A stretch of 22,167 nt of DNA from TMED27 sp045106175 (GCA_045106175.1 JBGCEF010000044.1:1-22167), one strand, 5' to 3'; counted from the stretch's first letter, positions 7,493 to 16,547 are shown. Notes: generated by a model not told the origin, from the letters alone. Translations and numbers: made by a program.

Positions 7493-8482
7493 ATGGCTGA
7501 AATTGCAACACCATCCGAGAGCGTTGATATAAGCGCGCATACGGCGAAATTGTCATTGGTTCGCAAAGAGATCGGAAAAGTGATTTTTGGGCAAAATGAT
7601 GTTGTAGACCAAACGCTTATCTCGCTGATGTCGGGGGGGCATGTTTTATTAATTGGTGTTCCGGGCCTCGCGAAAACGTTATTGGTCGAAACGATTGCAT
7701 CTGTTTTGGGGCTTAACAGCAACCGAATTCAATGTACGCCTGATTTGATGCCTGCGGATATTTTAGGGTCTGAAGTTTTAGAAGAAGACACCAAAGGTAA
7801 GCGTAAGTTTCGTTTTATTGAGGGTCCAGTCTTTACTCAATTTTTGATAGCGGATGAGATTAACCGTGCTAGCCCGCGCACGCAGTCGGCTCTGTTACAG
7901 GCAATGCAAGAAAATGAAGTGTCTGTTGCGGGGGTTAATCACAAGTTACCGCAGCCATTTCATGTTTTGGCGACGCAAAATCCGATTGAACAGGAAGGGA
8001 CCTATCCCCTCCCTGAGGCCCAGTTGGACCGTTTTTTGATGCAGATTGATGTTGATTATCCCGATGAAGATACGGAGCGCCAAATTTTGTTGGCGACAAC
8101 CGGCAATGAAAGCCCAGATGTTAAAGCGATTTTAGATGTTGAAGAGCTTAAGGGTCTTCAGCATTTTGTACGTGATATGCCGATTGGTGACGATGTGGTA
8201 GATGCCATTTTAAAACTGGTTCGTCATGCGCGTCCAGAAACCAGTGATTATGATGATATTCAAAATTTTGTTACATGGGCACCAGGACCACGGGCCTCGC
8301 AGGGGTTTGTGCTATCAGTACGTGCGCGTGCATTATTAGATGGTCGTTTTGCCCCAAGTATCGATGATGTTGTTGCCTTAGCGGAACCAATTTTGAAGCA
8401 TCGTATGGCGCTATCTTATAAAGCAGCGAGCCAAGGGATTACAAAATCCAGCATTATTAAATCACTGTGTGAAAGTCTTTAA
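7493..8482 (+). CDS. moxR: MoxR-family AAA+ ATPase
   Basis: A 329-residue AAA+ ATPase of the MoxR group, thought to act as a chaperone that works with von Willebrand A domain partners in maturation of protein complexes or envelope stress tolerance. Walker A is GVPGLAKT (55-62), Walker B is FLIADE with D121-E122, sensor 1 is N163 in ATQNPIEQEGTYPLPEAQ, and the arginine finger is probably R180 in LDRF. The C-terminal helical lid is present (TWAPGPRASQG, SVRARALLDGR). An AAAAGGAG site lies about ten bases before the ATG. It is the first gene of a four-gene run with overlapping or nearly abutting ends. No promoter stood out in the gap 7411-7492. Confidence 0.95.
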   Translation: MAEIATPSESVDISAHTAKLSLVRKEIGKVIFGQNDVVDQTLISLMSGGHVLLIGVPGLAKTLLVETIASVLGLNSNRIQCTPDLMPADILGSEVLEEDTKGKRKFRFIEGPVFTQFLIADEINRASPRTQSALLQAMQENEVSVAGVNHKLPQPFHVLATQNPIEQEGTYPLPEAQLDRFLMQIDVDYPDEDTERQILLATTGNESPDVKAILDVEELKGLQHFVRDMPIGDDVVDAILKLVRHARPETSDYDDIQNFVTWAPGPRASQGFVLSVRARALLDGRFAPSIDDVVALAEPILKHRMALSYKAASQGITKSSIIKSLCESL

Positions 8483-8486
8483 ATCA

Positions 8487-9338
8487 ATGGTCCTGCCATT
8501 TTTTCAGTTGCGTCAAAGTGCAGAAGAGGCGATCGCGGATGTACCAGCGTTGAAGCAGGTAGCGGAACGCGTTGCATTGCACATTCTTCATGGTTCTCAT
8601 GGACAGAAAAAAGCAGGCGGCACAGAAAAATTCTGGCAATTTCGTGATTACACAACCAATGATAGGCCACAAGATATTGATTGGCGACAATCGGCGAAGG
8701 GTGATCACATTTTTGTGCGGGAAAAAGAATTGCATACACCGCAGAGTGTTTATTTTTGGGCCAATAATAATGAAAGCATGCAGTTTAAATCCGAACAAGC
8801 CGAGCATTCAAAGAGCGAGGCTGCACAGATTTTAAGCCTAGCGATTGCACTATTATTGCAGCGTGGCGATGAATATGTTGGCGTGCTTGGGCGCGGGCAA
8901 GCTGGTCGATCTGATTCTGCGATTGACCGATTGGGACAAGCTTTGCTTGAAAAAGATAGCGTACTTCCCGCAGGGTCTCTTTCTTTCAATAGCGGGGTTG
9001 TTTTTTGCAGTGATTTTCTGGAGCCTTTTGAACACATTGAATCGACGTTCTCTCCCTTTTTAAACGCTACGCAACATGGGCTTGTCTTACATGTTCTTGA
9101 TCCTGCAGAAATTGAACTTCCTTATGACGGGCGGGTTGTATTTGAAGATGGGATAGAAAGCAAGCATGTCATTGATAATGTTAGCTCTATTCGTGAAGCA
9201 TATAAAACACAGGTTCAAATGCATATTGATAATATTCGCGCCCTGTGCGTTTCGCATAACTGGCAGTATCATCTGCATGTTACAGATTGTGCATTTGAAA
9301 CGACATTGCTAGAGATTTGGGAGGGGGCGCAAAGATGA
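8487..9338 (+). CDS. DUF58 domain-containing protein (VWA-like partner of MoxR)
   Basis: A 283-residue soluble protein of the DUF58 family, normally encoded beside moxR and believed to be its VWA-type partner. The family core is obvious: AERVALHILHGSHGQ, EKFWQFRDYTTNDRPQDIDW, RQSAKGDHIFVREKE. The VWA-like domain follows, but its usual DxSxS-type metal motif reads N93-N-N-E-S97-M here, losing the acidic residue. The ATG at 8487 gives a start typical of the family; a GTG at 8469 would overlap moxR by 14 bases. Its TGA overlaps the next gene's ATG (ATGA), so translation is coupled. Domain identity is secure; the precise function is unknown. Confidence 0.9.
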   Translation: MVLPFFQLRQSAEEAIADVPALKQVAERVALHILHGSHGQKKAGGTEKFWQFRDYTTNDRPQDIDWRQSAKGDHIFVREKELHTPQSVYFWANNNESMQFKSEQAEHSKSEAAQILSLAIALLLQRGDEYVGVLGRGQAGRSDSAIDRLGQALLEKDSVLPAGSLSFNSGVVFCSDFLEPFEHIESTFSPFLNATQHGLVLHVLDPAEIELPYDGRVVFEDGIESKHVIDNVSSIREAYKTQVQMHIDNIRALCVSHNWQYHLHVTDCAFETTLLEIWEGAQR

Positions 9339-12040
9339 GTAGCTTTGTCTTTCTTAACCCCTGGCTTTTAAGTGCCTTGATTGGTTTACCTGCCGTTTGG
9401 TTTTTATTGCGCATTATGCCACCAGCGCCGAAACGCGTTTTGCTGCATTCCGCACGTTTTTTAGATGGACTTATTCCAAAACGTGAGACCCCGAGCAAAA
9501 CTCCATGGTGGATTTTATTGCTTCGATTGCTGATTGTCAGCTTTGCCATTTTTGCTTTTGCGCAGCCCGTGCTTAACCCATCGCATTCTGTAACGGGGTC
9601 AAAACCTTTGCGCCTTATTATTGATGATCATTGGGCATCGGGCGATCAATGGGAGAGCATTATACAAGAAGCGCAAGACATTTTGGCGCAGGCCGAGCGG
9701 CAAGATTTAAGCGTTTACCTTCACACGACAACACCGCAAGCTGTTGATGGAAAGCCGTTATCGCTTGGGCCGGTTGTACCATCAGATGCTTTATCACGCA
9801 TTAAGGGATTATCACCACATTCATGGGAACGAGACCTTCAAGCATTGAATCAAAATCTTCAAAACAATCCAAAAGATACTGATATTTATTATTTTTCTAG
9901 TGGCATCAACTCTCGTGGCATGGACAATTTTTTAGAGTCTTTAGACACAGTTATTATGTTTTCTCCGCAAGAAGAAGATTTACCGCTTTTGCTGTCACGC
10001 GGTGATGACGAGAATGGTCAGGCCAGCCTTATCATTCGCAAAATTGAGGGGTCCAGTGATAATGTTCCCGTTACGCTGCAGGCGTTGGGCGCCAATGCGC
10101 GTGTTTTAGGTATTGAGACTGTTGTTTTAAATGGTGAAACAACAGATATTACTCTCGATATTCCTGATGTTTTACGGCGTGATTTAACGCATGTCCGTCT
10201 TATTGAGCGTAATGATGCGGGCGCTGTTTATCTTTTTGGTGATCAATTTCAAAAAAAGAGTGTTGGTATCGCATCGCCGGATGACAGTGATGATCGACCA
10301 TTTATTGAAGCTAGTTTTTACCTTAAACGCGCTTTGGAGCCATATGCAGATTTAACCATTAGTAACCTTGACGCGCTTTTATCATCTTCTGTTTCGATGA
10401 TTGTTTTGCCGGATGTTGCGGCTTTTTCTCCTGATCAGCTTAACCGTCTTACCCGTTGGGTTGATGAGGGCGGCTTGTTATTACGCTTTGCGGGTCCCGC
10501 CATGGAGCAAGCCCGTCAGAATTTCTTGCTTCCCACCCCTACACGACAAGGGGCGCGTTCTTTGGATGGAAGTTTGACATGGGAGAATCCGCCTAAGCTA
10601 TCAAGCTTTAGTGACCAATCGCCTTTAAGCGGAATAGCCATAAGCGATGATATCATTATCAAACAGCAAATATTAGCCGAGCCTGCCAGTGATCTTGAGG
10701 AGAAAACATGGGCGAGCCTTGATGATGGAACGCCGCTTATTACTGCGGCGAAACAAAATGCAGGTTTGATTGTGATGGTGCATACGACGGCGTCGCCTGA
10801 TTGGTCGAACTTACCGCTATCAGGGGCGTTTGTTCAAATTCTTAACCGTCTTGTTAAAATTTCAGGAAGTTCACAAAGCACACTTCAAGATTTTGATGGT
10901 ACGTTAGACCCAATAAGGACCGTTGACGGTTTAGGGTATTTGGAAAAGCCGGAAAGCCATGTTCAAACGATTGTGTCACAAGATTTTGATACAACACATA
11001 TTTCTTATCAACATCCTCCGGGGGTTTACGGGAAGAGTAATTTTCAGCGTGCGCTTAATTTGGGTGATCATATAATAAGCCTTAAGGCTATTGATGTTAG
11101 GGACGCGAATGTTCAGCGCCAATATTATGACGCACAATATGAGACTAACTTAATGCCGTATTTTTTAACCATCGCTTTCTTATTGCTCTGCTTAGATTGG
11201 ATTATCATGATTTTGATATCGGGGCGTCATCAATTCTTGCGATTGCGTCATGCGGGATATAGCGCCGTTTTTGTTTTAGCATTGTGCATGTTTCACCCAA
11301 CAAATGTTGCAGCACAAGAAACAGGGGATTTTAAGTATGCTGACGGGTTTTATCTAGGGTTTATCAAAAGTAATAACGCCAGCTTAAATGCGCAAACGCG
11401 TGCAGGGCTTGAAGCTTTAAAAGACGCGCTGACCCGCAGAACATCTGCTGAGCCGGATGGGGTGGCGGCATTAGATGCGGAGACAGATGAATTAAGCTTT
11501 TTCCCCATTTTGTATTGGCCTGTTGATGCAGCGGACAAGCCCTTATCAGAACAAGCACTGCGCAATATTCAAAATTATCTAGATCATGGTGGAACGATTT
11601 TATTTGATACGCGCGAAGATATTGTCTCTGCGGAATTAGGACGGGGCGGCGCCAATACAGCGGCGCTTGCGAACATGATTGCGGGGCTTAATGTTCCTGC
11701 GTTAGCACCAATTCATGACGAGCATGTTTTGGGGCGCTCTTTTTACTTATTGGATACATTTCCCGGGCGTTTTTTGAACGGTACAATTTGGGTTGAAAGC
11801 AACAGCGTAAGCGGTCGTGACGGTGTTTCTTCTATTCTTATCGGATCTCATGATTGGGGGCATGCATGGCAGGCCTATGGTATTCAAAATCAAGGGCGCA
11901 TTTATCGCAGTGGTGGTTCAACGCGCCAGCGCGAATTATCCATTCGTTTTGGTGTGAATATGGTTATGTATGCGCTTACGGGGAATTACAAAGCCGATCA
12001 GGTTCACGTAAAACATATCCTTGAAAGGTTGGGCCAATAA
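9335..12040 (+). CDS. BatA-like N-terminal / DUF4159 C-terminal membrane protein
   Basis: A 901-residue protein from the ATG at 9335, preceded by a purine-rich GGGAGGGGG ribosome site and overlapping the DUF58 stop by four bases. The N-terminus has the two-helix 'aerotolerance regulator' (BatA) arrangement: helix about 9-27, then PKRVLLHSARFLDGL and PKRETPSKTPWW, and helix about 58-75. A periplasmic or cytosolic middle region (80-600) contains a degenerate amidotransferase-like fold around MIVLPDVAAFSPDQLNRLTR. Further hydrophobic helices lie near 602-627 and 642-658, the latter resembling an internal signal sequence ending VAA. The DUF4159 domain occupies about 664-895 (FKYADGFYLGF, FFPILYWPVD, GTILFDTRED). 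This fusion is typical of alphaproteobacterial MoxR operons; the function is unproven. Confidence 0.9.
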   Translation: MSSFVFLNPWLLSALIGLPAVWFLLRIMPPAPKRVLLHSARFLDGLIPKRETPSKTPWWILLLRLLIVSFAIFAFAQPVLNPSHSVTGSKPLRLIIDDHWASGDQWESIIQEAQDILAQAERQDLSVYLHTTTPQAVDGKPLSLGPVVPSDALSRIKGLSPHSWERDLQALNQNLQNNPKDTDIYYFSSGINSRGMDNFLESLDTVIMFSPQEEDLPLLLSRGDDENGQASLIIRKIEGSSDNVPVTLQALGANARVLGIETVVLNGETTDITLDIPDVLRRDLTHVRLIERNDAGAVYLFGDQFQKKSVGIASPDDSDDRPFIEASFYLKRALEPYADLTISNLDALLSSSVSMIVLPDVAAFSPDQLNRLTRWVDEGGLLLRFAGPAMEQARQNFLLPTPTRQGARSLDGSLTWENPPKLSSFSDQSPLSGIAISDDIIIKQQILAEPASDLEEKTWASLDDGTPLITAAKQNAGLIVMVHTTASPDWSNLPLSGAFVQILNRLVKISGSSQSTLQDFDGTLDPIRTVDGLGYLEKPESHVQTIVSQDFDTTHISYQHPPGVYGKSNFQRALNLGDHIISLKAIDVRDANVQRQYYDAQYETNLMPYFLTIAFLLLCLDWIIMILISGRHQFLRLRHAGYSAVFVLALCMFHPTNVAAQETGDFKYADGFYLGFIKSNNASLNAQTRAGLEALKDALTRRTSAEPDGVAALDAETDELSFFPILYWPVDAADKPLSEQALRNIQNYLDHGGTILFDTREDIVSAELGRGGANTAALANMIAGLNVPALAPIHDEHVLGRSFYLLDTFPGRFLNGTIWVESNSVSGRDGVSSILIGSHDWGHAWQAYGIQNQGRIYRSGGSTRQRELSIRFGVNMVMYALTGNYKADQVHVKHILERLGQ

Positions 12041-12041
12041 G

Positions 12042-14135
12042 ATGGGCAATCTTTCAAGCACAGTCATGCGCATTCATTTTGATCCGTTTCTTGATTTGGG
12101 CTGGTTAATTGTTTTTGGTGTTTTAATTGCTGCTTTAACGACCATAAGTCTTTATCAAAAGCGTCGTGCGATTGTTTTTCGATTCTTGATTAGCTGTCTT
12201 TTCATGGTGGCCTTGCTGAATCCGTCTTTGCATCAAAAAAAACGTGAACCGGTGCGTGATGTTGCTGTTGTTATCGTTGATGACAGCATGAGCCAACAAA
12301 TGGGACAACGAAGTTCACGAACACAAACTGTGATTGAGCATTTAAAAGATGATATCGCCAAGCTGGATAATATTGATCTTCGTATTATAAAAGCTCCTGA
12401 TGATGCGGCTTTATCGCCTGAAACACGTTTATTTGATGCGCTTAAACGTGAATTTGCAGATATTCCAAAAAGCCGCCGTGCGGGAACGATTATTATTAGT
12501 GACGGGCAAGTGCATGATATCCCAAAGATGCTGGAACAGCTGGAAGAATATGGCCCTATTCACACGCTTATTACGGGGGATAAACAAGAGCGGGATCGCC
12601 GCATTGATATTGTAAACAGTCCCGCATACGGCATTGTTGGTGATCGGGTTAAGGTTCGTTTTAAGGTTCGACAGACCAGCAATATTTCCGGTGATGTGGC
12701 GGTAGTGTCTTTGAATAAATTTGACGGGCAGCCGTTAATTTTTGATGTGCAGGTTGGCCAAGAGCGCGAAATTGAACTGACGCTTGATCATGCGGGCGAG
12801 AATATATTTGAGCTAAGTGTTGACCCTGTTGAGAACGAAATCACAAAAGCAAATAATCGTGTTGCTATCCGTATTAATGGCGTGCGTGAGCGTTTGAAAG
12901 TTTTACTTGTTTCGGGGCGACCGCATGCGGGGGGACGCACTTGGCGTGATCTTTTAACGTCTGATCCCGGTGTTGATTTGGTGCATTTTACGATTTTGCG
13001 TGAGCCCGAAAAACTGGATGCGACACCACAAAATGAACTAGCGCTTATTGCGTTTCCGTTTCGTGAGTTATTTGAAGTGAAGCTTTATGATTTTGATTTG
13101 ATCGTTTTTGATCGATACAAGCTGAATCGTATATTGCCACAGCATTACTTCAATAATATTGCCACATATGTACAAGAAGGCGGCGCGCTGTTAGAGGCAA
13201 GCGGCCCTTCTTTTGCGGGCGAAGATTCTATTTTTTACACTGATATTGGTACGATCCTTCCGGCGACGCCCGACGGGAATGTTATCAGCGCTGTCTTTAA
13301 ACCACAGCTTAGCGCGCTTGGGCGCAGTCATCCGGTAAGCGAAGATTTGGATCTTTTGGCGGCATCGGGGCAAGAGCCTTCATGGGGGACCTGGCTACGG
13401 CAGGTTAGTTTACAGGCACGAAGTGGTGATACCATTATGACAGGACATGATGATAAGCCCTTACTTATTTTGGACCGCGTAGGTGATGGGCGTGTTGCGC
13501 AATTTGGGAGTGATCATGTTTGGCTATGGTCGCGTGATTATGATGGCGGTGGGCCGCATGCGGAATTGCTGCGGCGGACCGTTCATTGGTTAATGAAGGA
13601 ACCTGCGCTTGATGAGCGTGCGCTTAAAATTCAGGTTGATGAGAATACGATCCGTATTCGCAGCAGGGATGCACAGGCCGAGCGTATGGTGCTTATGATG
13701 AATAAACCAGATGGAGAGAGTGAAGAAGTTGTTCTTATACGCGGTGAGACTGGTTTTTTAGAGGCTGTTGTTCGTGTTGATCAACTAGGGATTTACGCAT
13801 TTAGTGATCAAGACGGGCAAAAGCGGTTTGTTACTATCGGTGAACAAAACCCGCCTGAGTTAAGAGATGTTTTAAGCACAGATGATTTAATGTCGCCTGT
13901 TTCTATGGCGACTAAAGGTGGGATCTTATGGCTTGAGGATGTTCAAAAACCGAGTGTACGCACATTAGGGAATTCGACGCGCTATGCGGGTTCGCGTTGG
14001 ATTGCGTTGAAAGATAACAAGACATTCAGCGTTCAATCGATTGAAAGTCGTTCTTTATTGCCGGAATGGGCGTGGCTGTTTTTATTAAGCGCTGTACTTA
14101 TCATGCTCTGGTGGCGAGAGGGTAGATCGGCATAA
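12042..14135 (+). CDS. Membrane protein with VWA-like and glutamine amidotransferase-like regions
   Basis: A 697-residue protein from the ATG at 12042, one base after the previous stop codon; an ATG at 12066 is an alternative. Two N-terminal helices (about 20-37 and 44-60) are followed by a VWA-like domain with an intact MIDAS-type signature D80-D-S-M-S84 and a later IIISDGQ strand. A class I amidotransferase-like region follows (LIVFDRYKLNRILPQHYF, VQEGGALLEASGPSF) without a recognisable nucleophile Cys elbow, so it is probably non-catalytic. A C-terminal helix (about 672-690, LLPEWAWLFLLSAVLIMLWW) ends in REGRSA. Last gene of the moxR operon; it converges on the histidine kinase gene with 12 bases between stops. 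A role with MoxR in the envelope is inferred from context. Confidence 0.88.
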   Translation: MGNLSSTVMRIHFDPFLDLGWLIVFGVLIAALTTISLYQKRRAIVFRFLISCLFMVALLNPSLHQKKREPVRDVAVVIVDDSMSQQMGQRSSRTQTVIEHLKDDIAKLDNIDLRIIKAPDDAALSPETRLFDALKREFADIPKSRRAGTIIISDGQVHDIPKMLEQLEEYGPIHTLITGDKQERDRRIDIVNSPAYGIVGDRVKVRFKVRQTSNISGDVAVVSLNKFDGQPLIFDVQVGQEREIELTLDHAGENIFELSVDPVENEITKANNRVAIRINGVRERLKVLLVSGRPHAGGRTWRDLLTSDPGVDLVHFTILREPEKLDATPQNELALIAFPFRELFEVKLYDFDLIVFDRYKLNRILPQHYFNNIATYVQEGGALLEASGPSFAGEDSIFYTDIGTILPATPDGNVISAVFKPQLSALGRSHPVSEDLDLLAASGQEPSWGTWLRQVSLQARSGDTIMTGHDDKPLLILDRVGDGRVAQFGSDHVWLWSRDYDGGGPHAELLRRTVHWLMKEPALDERALKIQVDENTIRIRSRDAQAERMVLMMNKPDGESEEVVLIRGETGFLEAVVRVDQLGIYAFSDQDGQKRFVTIGEQNPPELRDVLSTDDLMSPVSMATKGGILWLEDVQKPSVRTLGNSTRYAGSRWIALKDNKTFSVQSIESRSLLPEWAWLFLLSAVLIMLWWREGRSA

Positions 14136-14147
14136 ATTACAGCCTTT

Positions 14148-15785
14148 TTACGCTGCAAACTGTTTTTCAAGTGATGCTTTTTGAACAGCTTCTTTTAACT
14201 TTTCTCGATCAATCGGTTTTCTTAAAATTGCACGAATTGAGGGGTGTTCGGTCATGATATCGCGTAAGGCCTCGAGTGAATATCCAGTCACAACAATAAA
14301 TGGTATATCGGGATTATCGATTGCCACTTGTTCAATTAATTCAATGCCTGTCATTTTAGGCATGTTTTGATCGGTGATGACCGCGGAAAAATAGTCGGGA
14401 TGTTCACGCAAAATTTCGAGCGCGGCAAGACCGCCATCACAATCTTCGACATCAAACCCAATACGTTCAAGCATGGTCCGCATCATGACGCGAACATCAT
14501 CCTGATCTTCTACTAGTAAGATATGGCCAAATGCATCCCATTCTTTTTGTTCCAAATCTTTTGTTTCTATATGTGTCGTTCGTTCACCCAGAGATGGAAA
14601 GAAAATGTCAAAGCGTGTTCCTTTGCCAAGCGTACTGTTGATTTGCATACATCCACGATGTGACGCCACCACACCATGAACCATCGCAAGCCCAAGCCCT
14701 GTTCCTTTATCGACAGGCTTTGTTGTAAAGAACGGTTCAAAAATTTTCTCCATGACCTTTCGTCCCATCCCACTTCCGCTATCACTTACGCTTAGACAGA
14801 GGTAGTCCTGGTCTTTAGCAATTTTACCAAGATTTAGTCGCGTGTGAGATGGGCTAATATCCTCAATAGATACAAGGGGCAAATCATCAGTAGCTGGAAG
14901 GTTCTGTTGGTAGTCTAATCCCTCAAAGCAATCAAAATCCGCTTTTTGGAGGGCAATCATAATTTCTCCTCTTTCTTCATTCATTGCATCGCCCGCATTA
15001 ACACATAAATTCATGAGGGCTTGTGACACCAAAGTTGGGTTACCATGGATGACGTTGCTTGTGTCTTTGACCTGAATATCTAACTCGATTGATTTCGATA
15101 GGCTTGCCGTTAACATTGGTACTGTCTGGTTAATTGCGTCTGACAGTAACATTTGCTGTGTTTCTTTGCGCTCTCGTCTCGAAAAAGCTAGCATTTTATC
15201 GATCAGCTCTCGCGCTTGTTTGCCGGCGGATAGAATATTATTTGCGAAACCATGTTGTGGGCTTGTTTTGTCTAAATCATCTATTAAAAATTCCGCATAT
15301 CCGTTCATGGCTGCCAAAATGTTATTGAAATCATGCGCAATCCCGCCTGCTAATCTTCCGACAGCTTCTAGTTTTTGAGCTTGGTGAAGTTGATCTTGTA
15401 ATTCTGTTTTTTCATCCTTGGCTTTTTTGATATCTGCAATTTGTTTTTCCAAGAGCTTAAGCGCGTCTTCCTTTTTATTTTTTTCTGCATTCATCTTGCG
15501 GAGCCGGTCTGCATTCATCAAAACCAAAACAAACCCCGTTAAACCAAGGGCCCAAACAGACCAGTAAAGATAATCATCTTGTTTGAAATTACTATCTTGC
15601 ATGGATGTAATATTTTGAACGCTTTCTTGTTGTGGTGCGCTATTTTGCTGCAACATCATTGACAGTTTTTCGTTGTTTTCGGACACAATGACGGATGCGT
15701 TTAACGCAAATAAACTAGCCGCTAAGATAATGAGGCCGGGGAGATAATTCATTAATGTGAATATGTATTCTTTATTGAGCCCCAT
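14148..15785 (-). CDS. Hybrid sensor histidine kinase (TM-HisKA-HATPase-REC)
   Basis: A 545-residue membrane kinase. Two helices (about 13-34 and 72-90) bracket a very short 37-residue Gln/Ser-rich loop, too small for a classical sensor domain. A coiled coil (about 95-138) leads to the HisKA H-box with H151 in GGIAHDFNNIL. The ATPase domain has the N-box around NLCVNAGDAM (259-268), G1 DSGSGMG (335-341), F-box FEPFFTT and G2 GTGLGLAM (361-368). A C-terminal receiver domain has acidic residues at 427-430, phospho-acceptor D472 and K523. Architecture and H-box resemble the CckA branch of hybrid kinases, but no PAS domain is present. It follows the response regulator gene by six bases. The signal sensed cannot be told from sequence. 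Confidence 0.94.
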   Translation of the reverse strand: MGLNKEYIFTLMNYLPGLIILAASLFALNASVIVSENNEKLSMMLQQNSAPQQESVQNITSMQDSNFKQDDYLYWSVWALGLTGFVLVLMNADRLRKMNAEKNKKEDALKLLEKQIADIKKAKDEKTELQDQLHQAQKLEAVGRLAGGIAHDFNNILAAMNGYAEFLIDDLDKTSPQHGFANNILSAGKQARELIDKMLAFSRRERKETQQMLLSDAINQTVPMLTASLSKSIELDIQVKDTSNVIHGNPTLVSQALMNLCVNAGDAMNEERGEIMIALQKADFDCFEGLDYQQNLPATDDLPLVSIEDISPSHTRLNLGKIAKDQDYLCLSVSDSGSGMGRKVMEKIFEPFFTTKPVDKGTGLGLAMVHGVVASHRGCMQINSTLGKGTRFDIFFPSLGERTTHIETKDLEQKEWDAFGHILLVEDQDDVRVMMRTMLERIGFDVEDCDGGLAALEILREHPDYFSAVITDQNMPKMTGIELIEQVAIDNPDIPFIVVTGYSLEALRDIMTEHPSIRAILRKPIDREKLKEAVQKASLEKQFAA

Positions 15786-15791
15786 AAAGCA

Positions 15792-16496
15792 TTAACCCGA
15801 TATAATCGAACTTTGAACAAGACCTAGCTGTGTCGCTTTTAGTGCAGCTTGTGTACGGTTATTTGCATCTAACTTTCTGCAAATCCCTCTTACGTGCAAC
15901 TTCACTGTAACGACTTGGAGACCGAGAGCATTTGCGATGTCCTTGTTAGAATCACCATTTGCAAGATAACGTAGCACTTCTGTTTCGCGCGGCGTCAGTG
16001 CAAAATCTGTTTTTGCATCTGACAAACCGTTTGCATTCGACATGCCGCCATAATTGAAATTCGTGCGTTTTTCATCCGCATAATATGACGGCATGACTTG
16101 ATTACTGCCTTCTTGGGTCGGAATATATTTTTGTCCATGGAGCACTTCATTTATGGCCTGAACTAGAGCTTTGCCTGATAATGTTTTAGGAAAATAAGCA
16201 CATGCTCCGAGTTTAACGGCCGCTTCTACATCCTCAGCTTCAGCAACACCAGACATAAGGGCTACCTTTAAATCAGGGTATTTTTTTCTTAGTTTTTCAA
16301 TCCCCTCTAGCCCATTCATACCGGGCATACGCAAATCCAAAATGACGAGATCATAGTCAGAGGCTAGCTGCACCCTCTGGTAAGCTTCATCAAAATCTTT
16401 TGTAACGGCAATATCACAGTCATCATTTGCACGTTGGATGTATTGTACTAACGCGTCTCTGAAGAGTGTATGATCATCGGCGATCAATAGTTTCAT
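15792..16496 (-). CDS. NarL/LuxR-type response regulator
   Basis: A 234-residue DNA-binding response regulator. The start ATG at 16496 is chosen because the protein then begins MKLLIADDHTLFRDAL, as family members do, with an AAGGAC ribosome site 10 bases upstream; an in-frame longer start at 16529 lacks support. The receiver domain has acidic D7-D8, phospho-acceptor D54 (VILDLRMPG) and the conserved Lys in YFPKTLSG. An unusually long, polar 40-residue linker (about 125-165) leads to a LuxR helix-turn-helix beginning LTPRETEVLRYLANGDSNKDIA and containing TVKLHVRGICRKL. It is the upstream gene of the two-component operon with the hybrid kinase. The regulon is unknown. Confidence 0.94.
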   Translation of the reverse strand: MKLLIADDHTLFRDALVQYIQRANDDCDIAVTKDFDEAYQRVQLASDYDLVILDLRMPGMNGLEGIEKLRKKYPDLKVALMSGVAEAEDVEAAVKLGACAYFPKTLSGKALVQAINEVLHGQKYIPTQEGSNQVMPSYYADEKRTNFNYGGMSNANGLSDAKTDFALTPRETEVLRYLANGDSNKDIANALGLQVVTVKLHVRGICRKLDANNRTQAALKATQLGLVQSSIISG

Positions 16497-16535
16497 AAAA
16501 CCAATGTCCTTATATTTACAATCACTCAAAATCTA

Positions 16536-16547
16536 ATACTTAAGTAT
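16536..16547. promoter_or_regulatory. Palindrome ATACTTAAGTAT over the -10 box (possible operator)
   Basis: A perfect 12-base inverted repeat covers five of the six bases of the candidate -10 box of the response regulator promoter. Such a site could bind a dimeric regulator, possibly the encoded LuxR-type protein itself, and would block polymerase. AT-rich palindromes of this size arise by chance fairly often, so the role is inference only. Confidence 0.3.

Noticed and set aside
8469..8486. GTG start for the DUF58 gene inside moxR
   Set aside because: Possible, but the ATG at 8487 gives the usual family N-terminus and the extra six residues have no counterpart.
9317..9334. TTG start for the DUF4159 gene
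   Set aside because: This stretch is itself the ribosome binding site (GGGAGGGGG) for the ATG at 9335, which forms a standard ATGA overlap.
14136..14156. CAGC/GCTG inverted repeat between the moxR operon and the histidine kinase as a terminator
   Set aside because: Only four pairs with a loop rich in T and no U tract; too weak to call, and it runs into the kinase coding region.
16497..16529. Eleven-residue N-terminal extension of the response regulator
   Set aside because: The receiver fold starts at MKLLIADDH with a good ribosome site; the extension is not typical of the family.
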